From Euwallacea fornicatus (lineage: Eukaryota > Arthropoda > Insecta > Coleoptera > Curculionidae), in contig NC_089544.1 of assembly GCF_040115645.1 (NCBI RefSeq), positions 1,612,001-1,676,000 on the forward strand: a stretch of 64,000 bases of DNA, in the 5' to 3' direction. The notes below the pieces were generated by a model. It saw only the letters and a list, made by a program, of their open reading frames with translations. It was not told the DNA's origin and did no database searches. Position 1 is the stretch's first letter. Each line of letters opens with the position of its first letter. This document shows positions 1 to 13,049 of the stretch, piece by piece. Position numbers and translations under genes: made by a program.

Positions 1-1132
1 TATTTCTTTGCAGCTGCTATACAAAATTCGTTGATCGATCAAAATCTTTGTGTCAAAAAAGGATAGAGTGAGAATACAAATTCACGACTAATTGTCCTTG
101 CAATTCCCCCTGTATATTCAAATTGATGTTTTTTTGACCGTGTGTCTATTAAATTTTTTTATTATTTTGCAGAGCACTATCACCTCCCGAAATATATACA
201 TAATGATATGTTAGATCCTGTATAGAGTGTCCACTTGGGATGTTATTGATACTAATATTATGGTCGATTTTTACAACAAAAGTCTAGTGCAAAAGTGCTA
301 GAAAAGGGGTCGTCACCTCGGTTTCATAAATATGAAATATTTAACTTGTGTCATGACGAACTCAATTCCATTATTTGAATTATTTTTCGATTTGTTACGC
401 TGCTAAGGGAATACCTGTTGATGGAATATGGACAGTAGTGCACAAATATAAACATAATTTTTGCCAAATTATACATAAATTTTGTTAAGGCTCCAAGTGC
501 TTTACCTTTCCTACAGAAGATCAGCTTGAATTTGATTTTGTGCGATTGTTATTGTGTGTTGCATTATTTATAAAATTTTTATTTTCCCATTTTATCCTGC
601 TTCCAATGTAATTTTTTTTATTAATATTTCACTTTATAGCGTCACAGTACTTCAAATTAAGAAGACCCTTTCGTTAGAGAGACTTTCGATGTTACAGAAA
701 CGTAGAAAGGGGGCCATTATCTGTTTCGTTGAATGGGGGTTTTCTATTAATGAATTATGGCAGAAATTGTATCTTTATTGTTAAAACATACCAGATAGAT
801 ATTGACACCCTCTGTGGGCCCGTGTAAAAGGGGCAGAGCTGGTAACACCAGATTTCCTAGGCTAAAATATGAAGATTCCTTATTTAGGGTTAGTAGCAGG
901 AACACTGCATACACTGAATTATTGAGGTACATGGTATTGAAGTTTCTTACTCACAGGTCTTTCACATTATGAGGTATTGTCACCCCGAACGTTTTTATGA
1001 CGTAGCCGAACTTCTATGACCAATTTCATCAGAAATCAACCTAACCAGGCAGCAATATTCTCTGCTAACAATGTTCTTCATCCACTTTCTAATGCATTTA
1101 TTCCAACCGCTAATTTGCATTTTTGTTTGCAG

Positions 1133-1981
1133 GAAGCGTCAGCCTTTTGGTATCAAACGAACATCCTATAGCAGTAGCCCCCGCCCTTCAGAGGCTGCCT
1201 GAAGACTCTATGAATCATTACAAGAGCCATCCAAGTTTGAGCAATTCCCCAGTGTATAATAATATAGTGCCTCTAAACCACACTTTGAGTAAATCTCGTA
1301 GCTACGCAGAAAACATCAATAGTGTCCTGGATAGTAAATCAGACCCCATTAGGGAACAGAAAGTTAACTTGGCCGAGGATTTGTGTTTGGACCCTGTAGT
1401 GTTGCGGGAAAAACATCTTATAAGTAACGGAACAAGTGATAGAACTAAAGTCAAGTATGGTGAGCTTAAGTTGGATAATGACTTGACAGTGTCGGAAAAG
1501 GAAAATAATCTAATGAGTGCTAGCAGGTTAGTAAGTAGATAAGTAGGAGATGAGTTTTGGTGGGTGAGCCGTGGAAATTAATCGTTTAACCCCCGTATAA
1601 AATGTTTGACAAGTGGCATTGGTAGAATATGATAAACATCTAGTTTTATTGGACATGCGCACAATTTCTAACCTCACTTATCAGACAAGTTCAGCCACAA
1701 AGAGATACGGGGGACAGAACGATTGATATCCATTGGTGCAAACCGACTTTTCGTAAGTTCCAGAGCATGATATGAGATTCGATCGGGCTCTTCTAATCCC
1801 GAGTAAGTAGAGGAAAACCGCACCATCATATTCGTCACCATACTTAAGATGTTTTTCCTTTTACAGATTGAGGCTGTTACAAGACACCACAATGATAGAG
1901 AGTGCTCTCGACTTGGACTCATTAGAAGAATCCAGCGTGGGAACAAATAGTCAAGCAGGACTGATGAAAGTTATGGTATAA
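1133..1981 (+). CDS. 3' end of an unrecognised spliced gene (two last exons)
   Basis: I do not recognise this protein. Exon 1133-1526 follows a good acceptor (tttgtttgcag) and ends at the donor CAG|GTTAGT. It joins in phase to exon 1867-1981 (acceptor ccttttacag), which ends at a TAA. The visible C-terminus is about 170 residues, rich in Ser, Asn, Leu and Glu, with no membrane segment and no domain I can name. Its last part is acidic (LDLDSLEES). The first exon enters with one base owed by an earlier exon, so the gene begins further left or outside the window. An AATAAA at 2515-2520 could end the transcript. A further acceptor-like site near 172 precedes a short open stretch that stops at once; it may be an alternative end. 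The gene is convergent with the FAM13-like gene to the right. Confidence 0.6.
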
Positions 1982-4900
1982 TCTACAAATTCTTTTCATA
2001 AATTAATTACTGGATGCGACTTGCGTAAAACAGTGATTGGGGTTTTACTATCGAAGTTTTTCATAGAGATTTTGGTGTTCCTCTGAAAGTATTGACTAGT
2101 TTTTTGATTTCCATGGAAAATGTCTTTCAGATGATGCCGATCGCATACTCGGTGTTCTGAAAGATCATTTCGTAGGTGATGGTGTATGGGGAAGGTCACA
2201 GTAGTGTCTGCATTTCATGTAACCAAAAACTAGCTTGGTTACAGGTATATAGGCTTCAAAGTTAAAATTTCATAATTTTATTTTAATATCTAGACTGTTT
2301 AGTCTTAAACATAGAAGTCCTGTATATATCAGTACCTTCACGCTCTGTAATTTAGCCTATGGCCTCTCAGGACATCGTGGATGGATCCATTGAGCAAAAA
2401 ACGATTTAAAAACTCCGCTAATAGTCGCATCTCACCAATAAAGGAGTGTTGCTGCTCCAGTTATTTAAAACTCACTTATAAAATGCTTTACAATACGTAC
2501 GTACCTATATTACAAATAAAGTAATATTTATTTTTGTATAGTAGACTAAGTATAAAAAATACTAATTCAATTGGTGTAAGAACGTTGCCTTCGTTTTATA
2601 TGTGATGATATTTTAATTTGATTGAAGGTCATTGAACATTGTATCAATACAAGTAATGATTTAGTATCTCGTTAATCGTAATTGTTAATTAGTCGTTTAC
2701 GCATTTAAACTATTTTTTGATATAAACGAAACATGCGGAATAGACGATTCTGTTCATATGGAAGTGATGAATTGTCTAGGATGTTTTCCAGTGAAATTTG
2801 TTGAAATCCGAAGCGTTTATTGTTTATTGAAGAGACGCAAACAATTGAGTTTGTTGGAATTAAAACCCATTTAGTAAAAAACTGATATAGCCCTTTTTTA
2901 TTATTTGCAAAGCCTTGAAATTATTTGACTTTGACCTCTTCGCCTATATCCCTGACTTGTGCAAAACGAAGATGATTTAAGGAAAACTGAAGATTCAGTC
3001 GTTTTTGCAAATAACAGTAAATGGGATATGCAGGGTTGCTCTAAATCGCCTGTAAAAGGCCCTACCACCGATTCCTGCGGCCTAGAAGTATAGTCTAGAA
3101 ATCTAACGTCATCGTGTTTTTTTTTTAATTATTTCTTTTTTCACGACAGTTATTCAACAAAATCTCGGGCTTGGGTGTTTCTACAAGCGAGACAAATCAA
3201 AACCCGTCTACGTGCTTTTTGCCCAACGTAGACGGCGTCGTTTGACGCTATTTAAACGACTGTAAATATTTGTCATCCTATACAAAACGCACCCTGTGTG
3301 CAAAAGAAAATAAATAAAAAATGTTCCTTCCAAGTGCTTCCCAACGGGAACCGTTGGACTCTTGGGTCGAGGACAGTTGGGTTAAATCGGCCTCAGGAAT
3401 CTGCGATAGAGATCATTTTAGAGTCCATTTGCGTGCATGTCCCGCCTCACTATCTGCAAATGAAAGTGCTGCTTGTTCATCTTTAAATCTTCATTTTTCT
3501 TCCATCCATCCGCCCATCAAAGGTGAATCTAAATTACTAATTTGACGGCCGTAATTTCTCTAGATGAACGACTAAAAAACTTGCACAAGAAATGTGCGTG
3601 TGACATCCTCTTGGTAATGTCAGCTAAACTTGATCTAATATGGCTGTGTACTAAATTTGAGTCTTTAGAGCTTTTAAAATAAGACTCGCGTGAATCACCC
3701 TGTATAATTTAATTTGCAGGGAGGTACCTATATCTTTTGACTGCGTTTTTCGTAGGTTAAGTTAAGTAGGCAATTGTGTAATAAAACGTTGCAGCCGAAA
3801 GGTGTTCGAAACACTTCATATTTCATTGTCAATTGGGTAAATTCTGCAACTTTCCTGATCGACTTAAATTCAATACATTAAAGAGTTACCCTACGTTTAC
3901 ACTTATGAAAGCTAATACCGAATGATTTTTTATAGCAATTTTCGCATTGCAAGCACAGTGAGCCCCCAGATGTTGTTTGTTACTTACTAAATCAGCCTGT
4001 ACTGACTTTTGGGACAGACTGTAATTTTGATCTCACATTGTATCTATAATATAAAGCTACTATTACAGGGCGTGTCAGTCTCGACTGACTTCCACTAAAC
4101 ATCACATATTTTGGCAATCAGCAAAAATTATGCGGATATTTTTGTGGATGTTAAGTCTGTCGTTTTTCATAAGATCTTCTAAAAAATATTTAAACGAAAC
4201 GTGGAAATATATAGAGTAAATTTGAGTTTCAGTTTTAAAGATGCTTTGGAAGTAGTTTTTAAAATATGTTAAACCTCAATTATTCCTTTCGATTATAGAT
4301 TATAATGGATTCAATAGAGCTATTTATTTCAGCTATAACGAACACTAGGAGGTGTGTGTTAAAATATGAAAATGTAAGGAGATCTCTGCTTGCCACTTAA
4401 CTGTATGTCTCTAGTAATAGTGATGCAAGTGAATATACGTTTATTATTTGAGTTCAAATGATAAATGCATGGTGTGCAAATGACAATCTAATATTAGTTG
4501 TTTAAGCCCTCATGAAACCAGGTTCCCCTAAAACTTTATACAGGAAACTTTTTTGGCTTTAAACAATTTAATGTTGCGTTTCATCCTAATGAAGCAGTTC
4601 GTGTTGATAGAACTTCTGACCTTATGTGCGTATAACGCCTGCAGTGACTTTATTTAGATTAAGCACCTCTGTTTAGGAATAACCATTTAAAATAGCCTGT
4701 TATTTGCAGGAGGCAGTGACCTCCTACACACAACAGTTTTGCAAGATTATGTAATTAGATTTCTTCTATGAGCCCAATTTTTGGGATGTGCAGCGTTATT
4801 TTTAAGCTAATGGTGGATTAAGTTAAGAAAGAGATATTTATTTTGTCTATAAATATATTGTGTTATACTTCGTGTTTGCTACAAGTGCTAAAGAGTAATT

Positions 4901-5087
4901 TCATGATTTATTATTGTTTCCAGGAATACAGTAAATCGGTGCCTTCCATCTATGAAATGTTATGTTTTGGCTTAATTATTTTTACTATTTATGAGAGCTG
5001 TTATTATAAAATACGTACAATGTTTCCACATTGTTCACAGTTTTTGTTCAAATTAAATAATTTTTTATCAAATCAACACATTTATTT
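1982..5087. other. Intergenic spacer, no gene seen
   Basis: AT-rich spacer between two convergent genes. It holds the likely poly(A) signal of the left gene at 2515-2520. Scattered CAGGGTG/CACCCTG motifs at about 3014, 3289, 3699 and 4067 look like single ends of Tc1/mariner-type elements, but I could not pair them into complete elements. Short open frames such as 3298-3545 and 4843-5127 lack coding character. Confidence 0.5.
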
Positions 5088-5277
5088 TTATATCTTTTTC
5101 TTGCCGCCACTATGTGAACTCAGTTGAACCTCTGGGCCAACTGCAATCGCAATCCTTAACACGTGTCTTTCCTGCACTTTTCCGAACAAATTTATCGCAA
5201 ACGTCCTTGCTATAACTAAGGCCACGATTTCCGGGTATGTGTTTGTTAATTTAAACACATAATTTTCATATAATAAT

Positions 5278-5283
5278 TTTATT
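5278..5283 (-). terminator. Candidate poly(A) signal of the FAM13-like gene
   Basis: TTTATT on the plus strand reads AATAAA on the minus strand, about 190 nt after the stop at 5470. The open frame just beyond it (5339-5088) is then probably 3' flank, although its tail looks mildly protein-like. Confidence 0.45.
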
Positions 5284-5469
5284 GGATTTAACCGAGCTAA
5301 TGTTATGTAAATACTTGCATATTGATTTCGTACATTCATATAAATAACTTTCGACGTGAATCAACGTTTGTACATTCTACAGTTTAAAAACAACACATAA
5401 CATGGGTCTACACTAACACTGGTGTCTTAGCTGCATACCCACTTCAAAGTGAATCTCATTTATCGCTTT

Positions 5470-7724
5470 TCAGTATTTTCCCACAAGCGCTTCAATAAGC
5501 CGTAACCTCCCTTTCACTCTCTTATATGACATATACCACTCTTCCACGGGTTTCTTATCGTCTTTTGTTAGCATTCTTCCTAAATTTGTCTGTACAGTTT
5601 TCTCAAATTCTTTGATCTTCCGTCTCAGTTCCCTCTTTTCTTCAATGATGACTCCCATTTGTTGCAGCAATTCTGGTTTGGTCAAAGAGTGAAAATTTTC
5701 TTCAAAATTCACTTTCTTCGAAACTTCAGTGTAAGTCTCATTTTCGATGTATCCAGTGGGGGTTTCAGTTTTGTCGGATTCGGTTTCGTTCGACGAAGAA
5801 GTAGATGTTACAAAATGCATTGCCTCGTTTTCGTCGATTGTTGCTAGCTCGCTGGTGCTATTCATCTAGAAACATGTAAAAATGTGGTGAAATACTAATG
5901 AAAATGTGGTCACTTACAGTGGGGTATTTTTGGACCATCTGTTTAAGGATGCGATATCTATCGTAAAACGGTCGCACCATGTCTCTGTCCTGTTTATTTC
6001 GTGGCCTACCATGTACCGATTCCAGGAAAAGTAGCGCCTTCTGAGTGGCTATTTTTTCTTCTACGAGTTGTTCTGGAGTCATATGGTCAAGAGAACAGTC
6101 TCGGGACGCGGTTTCACGTTTTATCTGTAGTCTCTATAAGAAATTGTGTATGTAGCATGCTTTATAAGAAAATTGACATTTACAAAAGATTTTCTCGAAA
6201 AAGTAGCGAACGCTGATTTCGTCACCATGAAGCAGCCGAGCTCAATTAGGTAGTGCCTATTGAATTAAAATGTGTGGTTTTTAATATGTTTAATAAAAGC
6301 ATTTTCCTTCCTACACATAATTCAACATTATTGTGATTAGAAATCATTACTCACCTCCTCAATATCCTGAATAGTTTCCAGTAAACTGAAATTTTCCTCT
6401 GTTGTATTCCCTTTAATGCCAGTATCTACACCGGAAAATCCCATGGAAATGTCGGTCAAATTTTTCTGCTCTTTCTTCAACTTGCTTAATTGCAAGTACT
6501 GTTTTCGCAAAATATTATCATTCATTTTATCAAACTGGTTGGGTTTAGTACCAGTTCTTACTTCGAAGTCACTTTCGCATGCTAATATCTTCTTTTTACA
6601 TTTGTTTATCTGCTTGGTTAATTTTTCAATCCTCTCCTCAACGGGGTTTCTTATAACCTTTTTAAGAGGAATATTAACCTGAGGCACATTGGGATCAAGA
6701 TAGATTCGTGTCGTGGCAATAATTGAATTTCTGGGAGAGGATAACATTTTATTAAATGCTATGGACTGGCCTGGCATTGTCTCCATATTATCGCTAACCT
6801 GGTTGACTGGCTGGGAAATTAATGGTTCCGAACCATCTGGTTGCTCATAGAGACTCGCAAAATCTAATATTGGAGTAACTGGCACGTTAGTTGGACTTGG
6901 GGAGCGATCAGTCGATGGGCTGGGTAAATTTAAAAATTTCAGGGAATTCGTATGCTCGTTCTCCTGGTTAATTTCGACACTTTCAAATTCCTCTGAAAAT
7001 GTTTTATAATTTATTCTCATTTATATATTGATGCATTCATTTTTTTATATATTTACTCACCTGCCATTGAAGATGCACCATTTTTTTTCGTACAATCTTG
7101 CACGTCATTATTTTTCAATTTAACTTTAGATGCTGCCCGTGCTTTGTATCTCCTATTGGGATGTTTTTTACTTCTGATATTGTGAGATCTGGAAAATCTC
7201 TCGTGCGACCTTGCTCTGTCATGCTCATTGTCGTCATATATTAACATCCGTAACTGGTCACTTTTCCTGATGGGGGACTTAGATTTATCATCTCCAATTG
7301 ATTTTGGAAAATCTCCTGAACTCGATACTCTGCGTATTCCGCCGTTCTTATCCTCGTTGGTTTTTATTAATATCGGTCGCTCCTCTGAACTAGATCTTTA
7401 ATTATAGACGAGAGATATACGTCAGTACTTTTAATAATAATTTTAATTACTTAATTTATGTTACTTTTAAACTTGTTTGAATGGAGATTACCTTATAACT
7501 TTCCGCTCCTGACTTATTGAGCTAACGCTCTCCTGCCTTTCCTTTCGTTTCCGCAACTTGCAAGAAGCCTTAGCTTCTTCATAGTTGCACAATCCTGCTT
7601 GTTGCTTGTTTGTGAGTGGTAGAAGTACTTTCTTAGTTTTACTTATTCTGGGCTCGTACTGCACCCTCACCACAACTTTTTGAGGCGCATCCTCCTTCGG
7701 ATTGCCGCTTTTCATAGTATTTTG
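5470..7724 (-). CDS. FAM13-family protein without RhoGAP domain (FAM13C-like layout), 599 aa predicted
   Basis: The exons, in transcript order, are 7724-7492 (ATG at 7715), 7395-7061, 6992-6355, 6124-5918 and 5865-5470. Every join keeps frame, with donors such as GAG|GTGAGT and ACT|GTAAGT. Three blocks match the conserved C-terminal half of FAM13A/B/C. The first is a Lys/Glu-rich helix at residues ~300-365 (PVEERIEKLTKQI). The second is ~400-468, with ALLFLESVHGRP and a YDRYRILKQ core. The third is the final coiled block ~535-599, with EEKRELRRKIKEFE and ending in RLIEALVGKY. Residues 1-300 are basic, Ser-rich and low-complexity. FAM13A and FAM13B carry an N-terminal RhoGAP domain, and human FAM13C lacks it. 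None is visible here. The family's role is poorly defined and linked to Rho and Wnt/metabolic signalling. A likely 5' UTR exon ends at the donor AAG|GTAAGT near 8082; its frame carries a stop, so 7715 is the natural start for that transcript. Confidence 0.85.
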
Positions 7725-8069
7725 CTGGAAGTACAAATACACCTATGTGTCACAATCGGCTAGCAGATTCTAGTTTTGATTAAATGGTTGCGTCTCTTTC
7801 AATTTTTTATATATCTGCATGCATTTACATATCCAGGTAAATCGGAAGTCATAATGTATTGTCGCAGTCGTGATAAAACACCAAAGCGTACGAAAACACA
7901 AGCTGCAGGTGCGTGTACATATTACGTCATACAAACGTCAAATATCCATTTGAAAAATGGTGGGAAAGTTCAAGGGTGGGGTATTCTATAAAATCCTATT
8001 ATTGATAACTAAGGTCGGCGATATTGCGTTGAATGTTGGAAATGCACTGTGTTAAATAAATGTATATTT

Positions 8070-8135
8070 GCGTAGAAACTTACCTTGAACTCAATGATTC
8101 ACTTAATTTGTAAAGGGAAACCTCTTACAAAAAAG
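8070..8135 (-). other. Probable 5' UTR exon of the FAM13-like gene
   Basis: The minus strand has a strong donor, TTCAAG|GTAAGTTTC, at about 8082. Joined to the exon starting at 7724, the only frame that leads into the ATG at 7715 has a TGA shortly upstream, so the exon is non-coding. Its 5' limit is not visible. Confidence 0.45.
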
Positions 8136-8599
8136 GAAAGGAATTAGAAGTGTATGCTATACGAAGCAAATAAACTAATTATTCATATCTCTGTCGCGAC
8201 ACATTATCGAATTTATGGCTGCTTCAGGAAATGTGTAGAAACCAGCCGCAATTTTAGCATATGGCTGGGTAGGACACTTCCTCCAACCTTAAGTCTCCTA
8301 AAATCTGACGGAGTCTTTAAGAGTCTGAAAGAAAGTTTGCTATTAGTATCCAAGCACTTACGGTCACCTCTCTAAACTAACACTCAAGTTGACTTCTTAG
8401 ATTTTCGTATTAACGTGAGCACGTTAATCTACCTATTTGCGTTTTCCATATTCTGTCATTTCACAGACGCGAATTTCTGATGAAACATTAGAGATATCTC
8501 GTTTTGAAAAATTAGGCAATTTAATTATTTAAATCGTATCGGTTAAAATGGAAAAATGAAATAAACTAATATAAACGGTAAAGTAAATAACTAAAATTG

Positions 8600-8905
8600 T
8601 CAACAACGCTATGGAAACAAAACAATAACGTTTCAATTGTCAGTATTAATGGCGTCACTGCGTCTCTTTCCCTTTCGCTCGCGAAAACATCAAATTTCCC
8701 ATGAAAATTTGGGAAAAAATTGGAAAATTTGGTACGGAATTTAATGTGAATTTCGTAGAAACGTAACGAGTGTCGTACGAGGTTGTACTCCGCGGAAAAC
8801 AGATACAATTCGCGCTTTTAAAATTCGATTTGGTCAGACAATACCGGGAATATCGGTGGGTTGTGTTCGGGTCTCCGAAGTCGTACGAGGATTGAGCAGC
8901 AAATC
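8600..8905 (-). repeat. Interspersed repeat, copy 1 (second copy at 30708-31010)
   Basis: The reverse complement of this stretch matches 30708-31010 over about 300 bp with small gaps. Shared words include GACTTCGGAGACC, ATTTGCTGC, CCATTAATACTGA and CGTTATTGTTTTGTTT. The similarity fades at both ends without clear terminal repeats. I cannot assign a class. An 80-residue open frame crosses this copy but is not kept in the other, so coding is unlikely. Confidence 0.7.
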
Positions 8906-10903
8906 TCGGTAAAGTTCAAACTGAATTTAACTAAAAGTTTCAGATCCATAGCCGCAAAGGGTGACGGATGCGTGATCTGTTACCGTCTTGAGGGACTGGG
9001 AAAAATGAGTTGAAAAATGAAAATAAACGATAAGCTAATATGTATCAAAGGTGAATATGAAAATTTTATGAAATGCTCTTAAATTAATTTTTTCGATCTC
9101 TGCGGAATAGCAGTTTTTGCATCTTCATTTTAAAAGGTTTGGGTGGGTGGCCATTAACCTAATTAAACCTACCTTAACCTCAAATACATACATACATAAA
9201 ACGAAGTTAAACATTAACCACTACCATATAGAGGAATCATCAATACCGAAACAGACAGACAAGCTACAATGATTAAATAACAATCACTTACTTCAAATTA
9301 ACCTTTTAGGAAGAAGACAGAGTCAAGTCAGAAAACTGAAAAGAGGAATTTCCAAGTGCTCCGCACATTTTAAATATCCACCTCTCCTACATTTTAATTA
9401 ACCGTTTATTTTCGATTTTACCACTAGTTTTACCTAAACCCTAAAGATGGTGACAGATTTGCCACTGAAATGTATGTCCGACTCTTTAATAAAGGGTAAA
9501 TGTTATTCTCACTTGGTTTTAACTAAGAATGGTGTACAATTTCATCCCTACTGCTATATGAGACGTTATTCCCCCCCAAAAAAATATTGCTCAACATATA
9601 AAACTGAACTAGTTTTTACACATGTCATATCGATTAACAAGCGTCTGAACTCCGAATGTTTGTTTATGGAAATTACCTATTTATTTAGCGTTTAAAATAA
9701 GTATATGTTGGGGCTGACTACTTTGTGAGCTTAGAATATAATGTACTAAATTTCAATACATAATAATTACACACAGACGATTATTTGTAATGGATCCGCT
9801 AAAGTCGTAAATAGATGATTATGTCTAGAATGCAATAAGGATTTATCCGACTGTATTGAATTAGGCTTATTAGCCCAATCAAGAAAAAGCTTGCCACGCC
9901 ATAGAACCTAACCAACCCTCGTAGACTACAAAGAAAACTTTAACGCCTTCGTTGACACCTTTCTGGAACAATATCTTGCCAATTAACTACGCAGTTTTTC
10001 AGTCCTATGTAGGTCATCCCAAGAACAATTAACTTTTTGCTCACAAATACTCACTTTTCTTCACTTATTTACTTTACCATTGTTTACTTACCATATGACA
10101 TTATACTATCACAACTGTACCACTTTATATTTAGAATGCCAAGCACTACGTTCGGCATAAGCGTTATTTGGGAAAGAGAACTAATCAATAATGAACTTTC
10201 TAGAGGAAACAGTGTGAGTGTGATAGAGGAGGGCGCGCGAACGCAGTGAGTTACATCCTGCTCTTAAATTTGTTAAGGGAGTCGGAACAACGGATTCCAA
10301 ACCGAGGGTTAATTTGCCACGGTTTAAGTATAATAGGCATAAATTAATATATAGGGTGATATATAACTTCTGAAAGATATTTTTAGGATAGATATTAGGG
10401 CTCAAAATAATTTTTTTTTAACATTACATTAGGGAAAAACGCTTGTCCATTCACAAGATAAATTTTTTCACTATACCGGGTATAACTCAAATGTGACCCA
10501 CCCCTATTATTTTTTTTGTTTTCGACCGACGATTCGACACGACTTTTCCGAGCCGTTCCAGCTTGTGTCGGACTAACCCGAACTAAGTTTTAGTTCGGCC
10601 TAGTTTACGTTATTTTCCTAATAACGCTTGGAGAGTATACATTTAAGCAAAAAACTACAACTAATTTTCGTTGTTCTTTAATAATTTATTAATTTACACA
10701 AATTTAAATAAAATACGACAAAAACATTTCAAAATATTATGTGCTTAATATTAGTAATGACCAGAAAAATTCGGTGTAAAATGATATACATTTTCGAAGA
10801 CGTCTTTCCTTAAGAGGCTTTATTGTTTAGTTTCGCGAGCGCTTTAAAAATATGGAAATTTAGCGTATAATTTGAATTCCAAAATAACTAAAAAAAAATT
10901 AAT
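8906..10903. other. Intergenic spacer, no gene seen
   Basis: Low-complexity AT-rich spacer with a short CATA repeat near 9186-9200. It contains the poly(A) signal of the coiled-coil gene (AATAAA on the minus strand, plus-strand 10819-10824). Open frames such as 9447-9695 and 10037-10249 have no recognisable product and no splice context. Confidence 0.5.
10819..10824 (-). terminator. Poly(A) signal of the coiled-coil gene
   Basis: AATAAA on the minus strand, about 80 nt downstream of the TAA at 10904. Confidence 0.6.
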
Positions 10904-13034
10904 TTAACCACCAATATCTTCGTATAAAGCAGACAAAGCCTTGCATTCCTCAACTTTCTGATTTAACTCAGAGTTAAGGGATTTAGTTTGTAATTCTAGT
11001 CTCTTCACTAACGATTCAAGCTTAGAAATTTCCTTCAAGAGTGCTTCATCTCCAATTTGATATTCATTCCTACAAAAAAAATCTTTGGAATTCTATGTCC
11101 ATTAAGATAACTGATCATTTTTATAAGTTCTAAATTCCACTCCTTTTCTCCTCAAACTACATTCATATTAAACGGGCTGTTACGGATATATGTGAAAAAG
11201 GTCTGACTAGAGGATCAGAGCTCACTTTTACAGACGTAGATGCGATCGAGAGCAGAAGGGCCGGGACGAGAAACACAAACATTAATATTACCATATGAGC
11301 TATGAAAAAGTTTCTTATCATATTGAACAAAAATTTAGCGACAACATTCGAGGAGCAAATCTTCAGCAAGCACTGCTTCTTGGCCGATTTAAAGATTTGA
11401 CAGATGTTATAGTCTAATACCTCTAGAGCCTTAAACGTGACAATTGTGACCATTACGGTAAAAACCGCGGGCGAGAAATCTTGACTTAACAGTGAATGAA
11501 GATAAAATGTGATCATCAAAAAATTGTAAAACAAATGGAAATAAACAGCCGTCTACATTGGGAAGTCAAGGGGTTGAAGAGGGATAAAGAAAAGTAAAAA
11601 ATTTGCAGATCAGGGGGTAGGGCATCTTATTGCGGACGTTTTTTTCTTTCATTGTGCAACAGTAAGTATAAATACATACATTTTTTTTTGTCGATTATTA
11701 TAATCTTCTTGTAGACTTGCATATTCTTCATTAAGCCTCAATAAGTCCTGTTTAGAACTTTCCAGTTTAGTAACCAAGACTTTCTCTCTATTTTTACAGT
11801 CTTCAATTTCAGTTTTGGCATCATTATATTCTCTGAAAAGAAGTATTACAAAATCGTGGCTGTAGAACCTAACAATACCTAGTTTTTACTTGACCATTTC
11901 AGCAAATTTCTCTGTTATTTCTTTTTCTTTCATTTGAGCGCGCATTAAAACACTTTGCATTCGCTTGGGAGCCTCTTGTGAGTAAGTGAAAATTTTGTGT
12001 TCCAAGGATTCTATGTGTTTGCTAGAAACAGATATTTAAGTTGGCAGTGGTAATCAATGTTTAAGAACTGATCCTTCAATATTTTGCTACACTGTCTGTT
12101 CATTGTGGAAGTGTTTCGGATAGTTGTGAGTGTGTGTAATGGTTAAGTTTTCATTTTAGTTTAAAAAACACTTTCTTTACAAATTAGTTATTAAATGATA
12201 ACTGTTACTTTTTAATTGTACTTTGAGGATACAGTTTGACTCCTTATAAAATCTTAGAAGTCTAGGTATCTAATACGCATTTCATATCACCCTTTATCAT
12301 GAAATAAATACCAAGACTTACATATGACTTTTAATAACTCTATTTTCTGACCGTTGCTGCTCTAGAGCAGTTTTGATGCACTGGTCTTTTTTTGAAATTT
12401 CATTTCCAGTTTCTTTGATTTGGTCTTTAACATGATTGATTTGATTTTGAATATTTTGAATTTTGATTTTATATTCAGCACTGTGTGAATCAGCTGGGCC
12501 TTTCTGAGGTGCAGTAACTTTCATCTTAGATGTGATCTGTGGTGGGCATTTATTCTGAAATTCAAAGTTGGTAATAGAAAAGATCATTACTTAGTAGGAA
12601 TTTAGATGTGTGAAATTTATAAGGTATTGATAAAAAATAAACCAAAGAAGTTGTTGCACGTCTAACAATCTTATCTCCTTAATAAAATACAGACTTATGC
12701 CTAATGGCTCAATTTTCATGTTACAGTTATTTCAATAGCAGAGATGATGCGCCCTAAAGGGTTACAGCTTTTATCAATGGAGTTTGGCTACAGCAAGTAG
12801 TAAATGAAAGCAGACTTGGTTACATTTTTAGCTAATAAATTTACAGTGGTTTACTTATGGGATATCTGTGGTATAATAATACTCATGGTCCACTCAAACA
12901 AATATGGAAGTTGAGATTCCTAAAACTTTACATAATGAAAAAAGTAGTTTCAGCAGAGTACAGCTCTGCTTCAGCAGTAAAAGCTACCCTTGCCTACTGG
13001 TGGTTCTTACCTCTTTATTTGGTTCTAGAGACAT
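10904..13034 (-). CDS. Small coiled-coil protein, TACC-domain-like (235 aa, complete)
   Basis: Five coding exons join in phase: 13034-13011 (MSLEPNKE, donor GAG|GTAAGA), 12554-12322, 12021-11890, 11832-11680 and 11069-10904 (TAA). All introns are GT-AG. Residues from about 25 to the end are almost continuous heptad coiled coil rich in Lys, Glu, Gln and Leu. The last ~125 residues (FAEMVKEYNDAK onwards, ending LYEDIGG) resemble the C-terminal TACC domain in spacing. TACC proteins bind the microtubule polymerase XMAP215/Msps and act at centrosomes and spindles. The resemblance is from memory, and coiled coils imitate each other, so another centrosomal or kinetochore coiled-coil protein is possible. 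If it is TACC, it is very short, with almost no N-terminal region. The first exon encodes only eight residues. An AATAAA lies about 80 nt past the stop (10824-10819). It is divergently placed against the plus-strand gene at 13548. Confidence 0.75.
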
Positions 13035-13049
13035 CGTTCTTGTGCCTTC

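Noticed and set aside
5088..5339. 83-residue minus-strand frame after the FAM13-like gene
   Set aside because: It lies in the probable 3' UTR/flank with an AATAAA inside it; no acceptor links it to a gene, although its tail looks somewhat protein-like.
8566..8808. 80-residue minus-strand frame
   Set aside because: It falls within an interspersed repeat whose other copy does not keep the frame.
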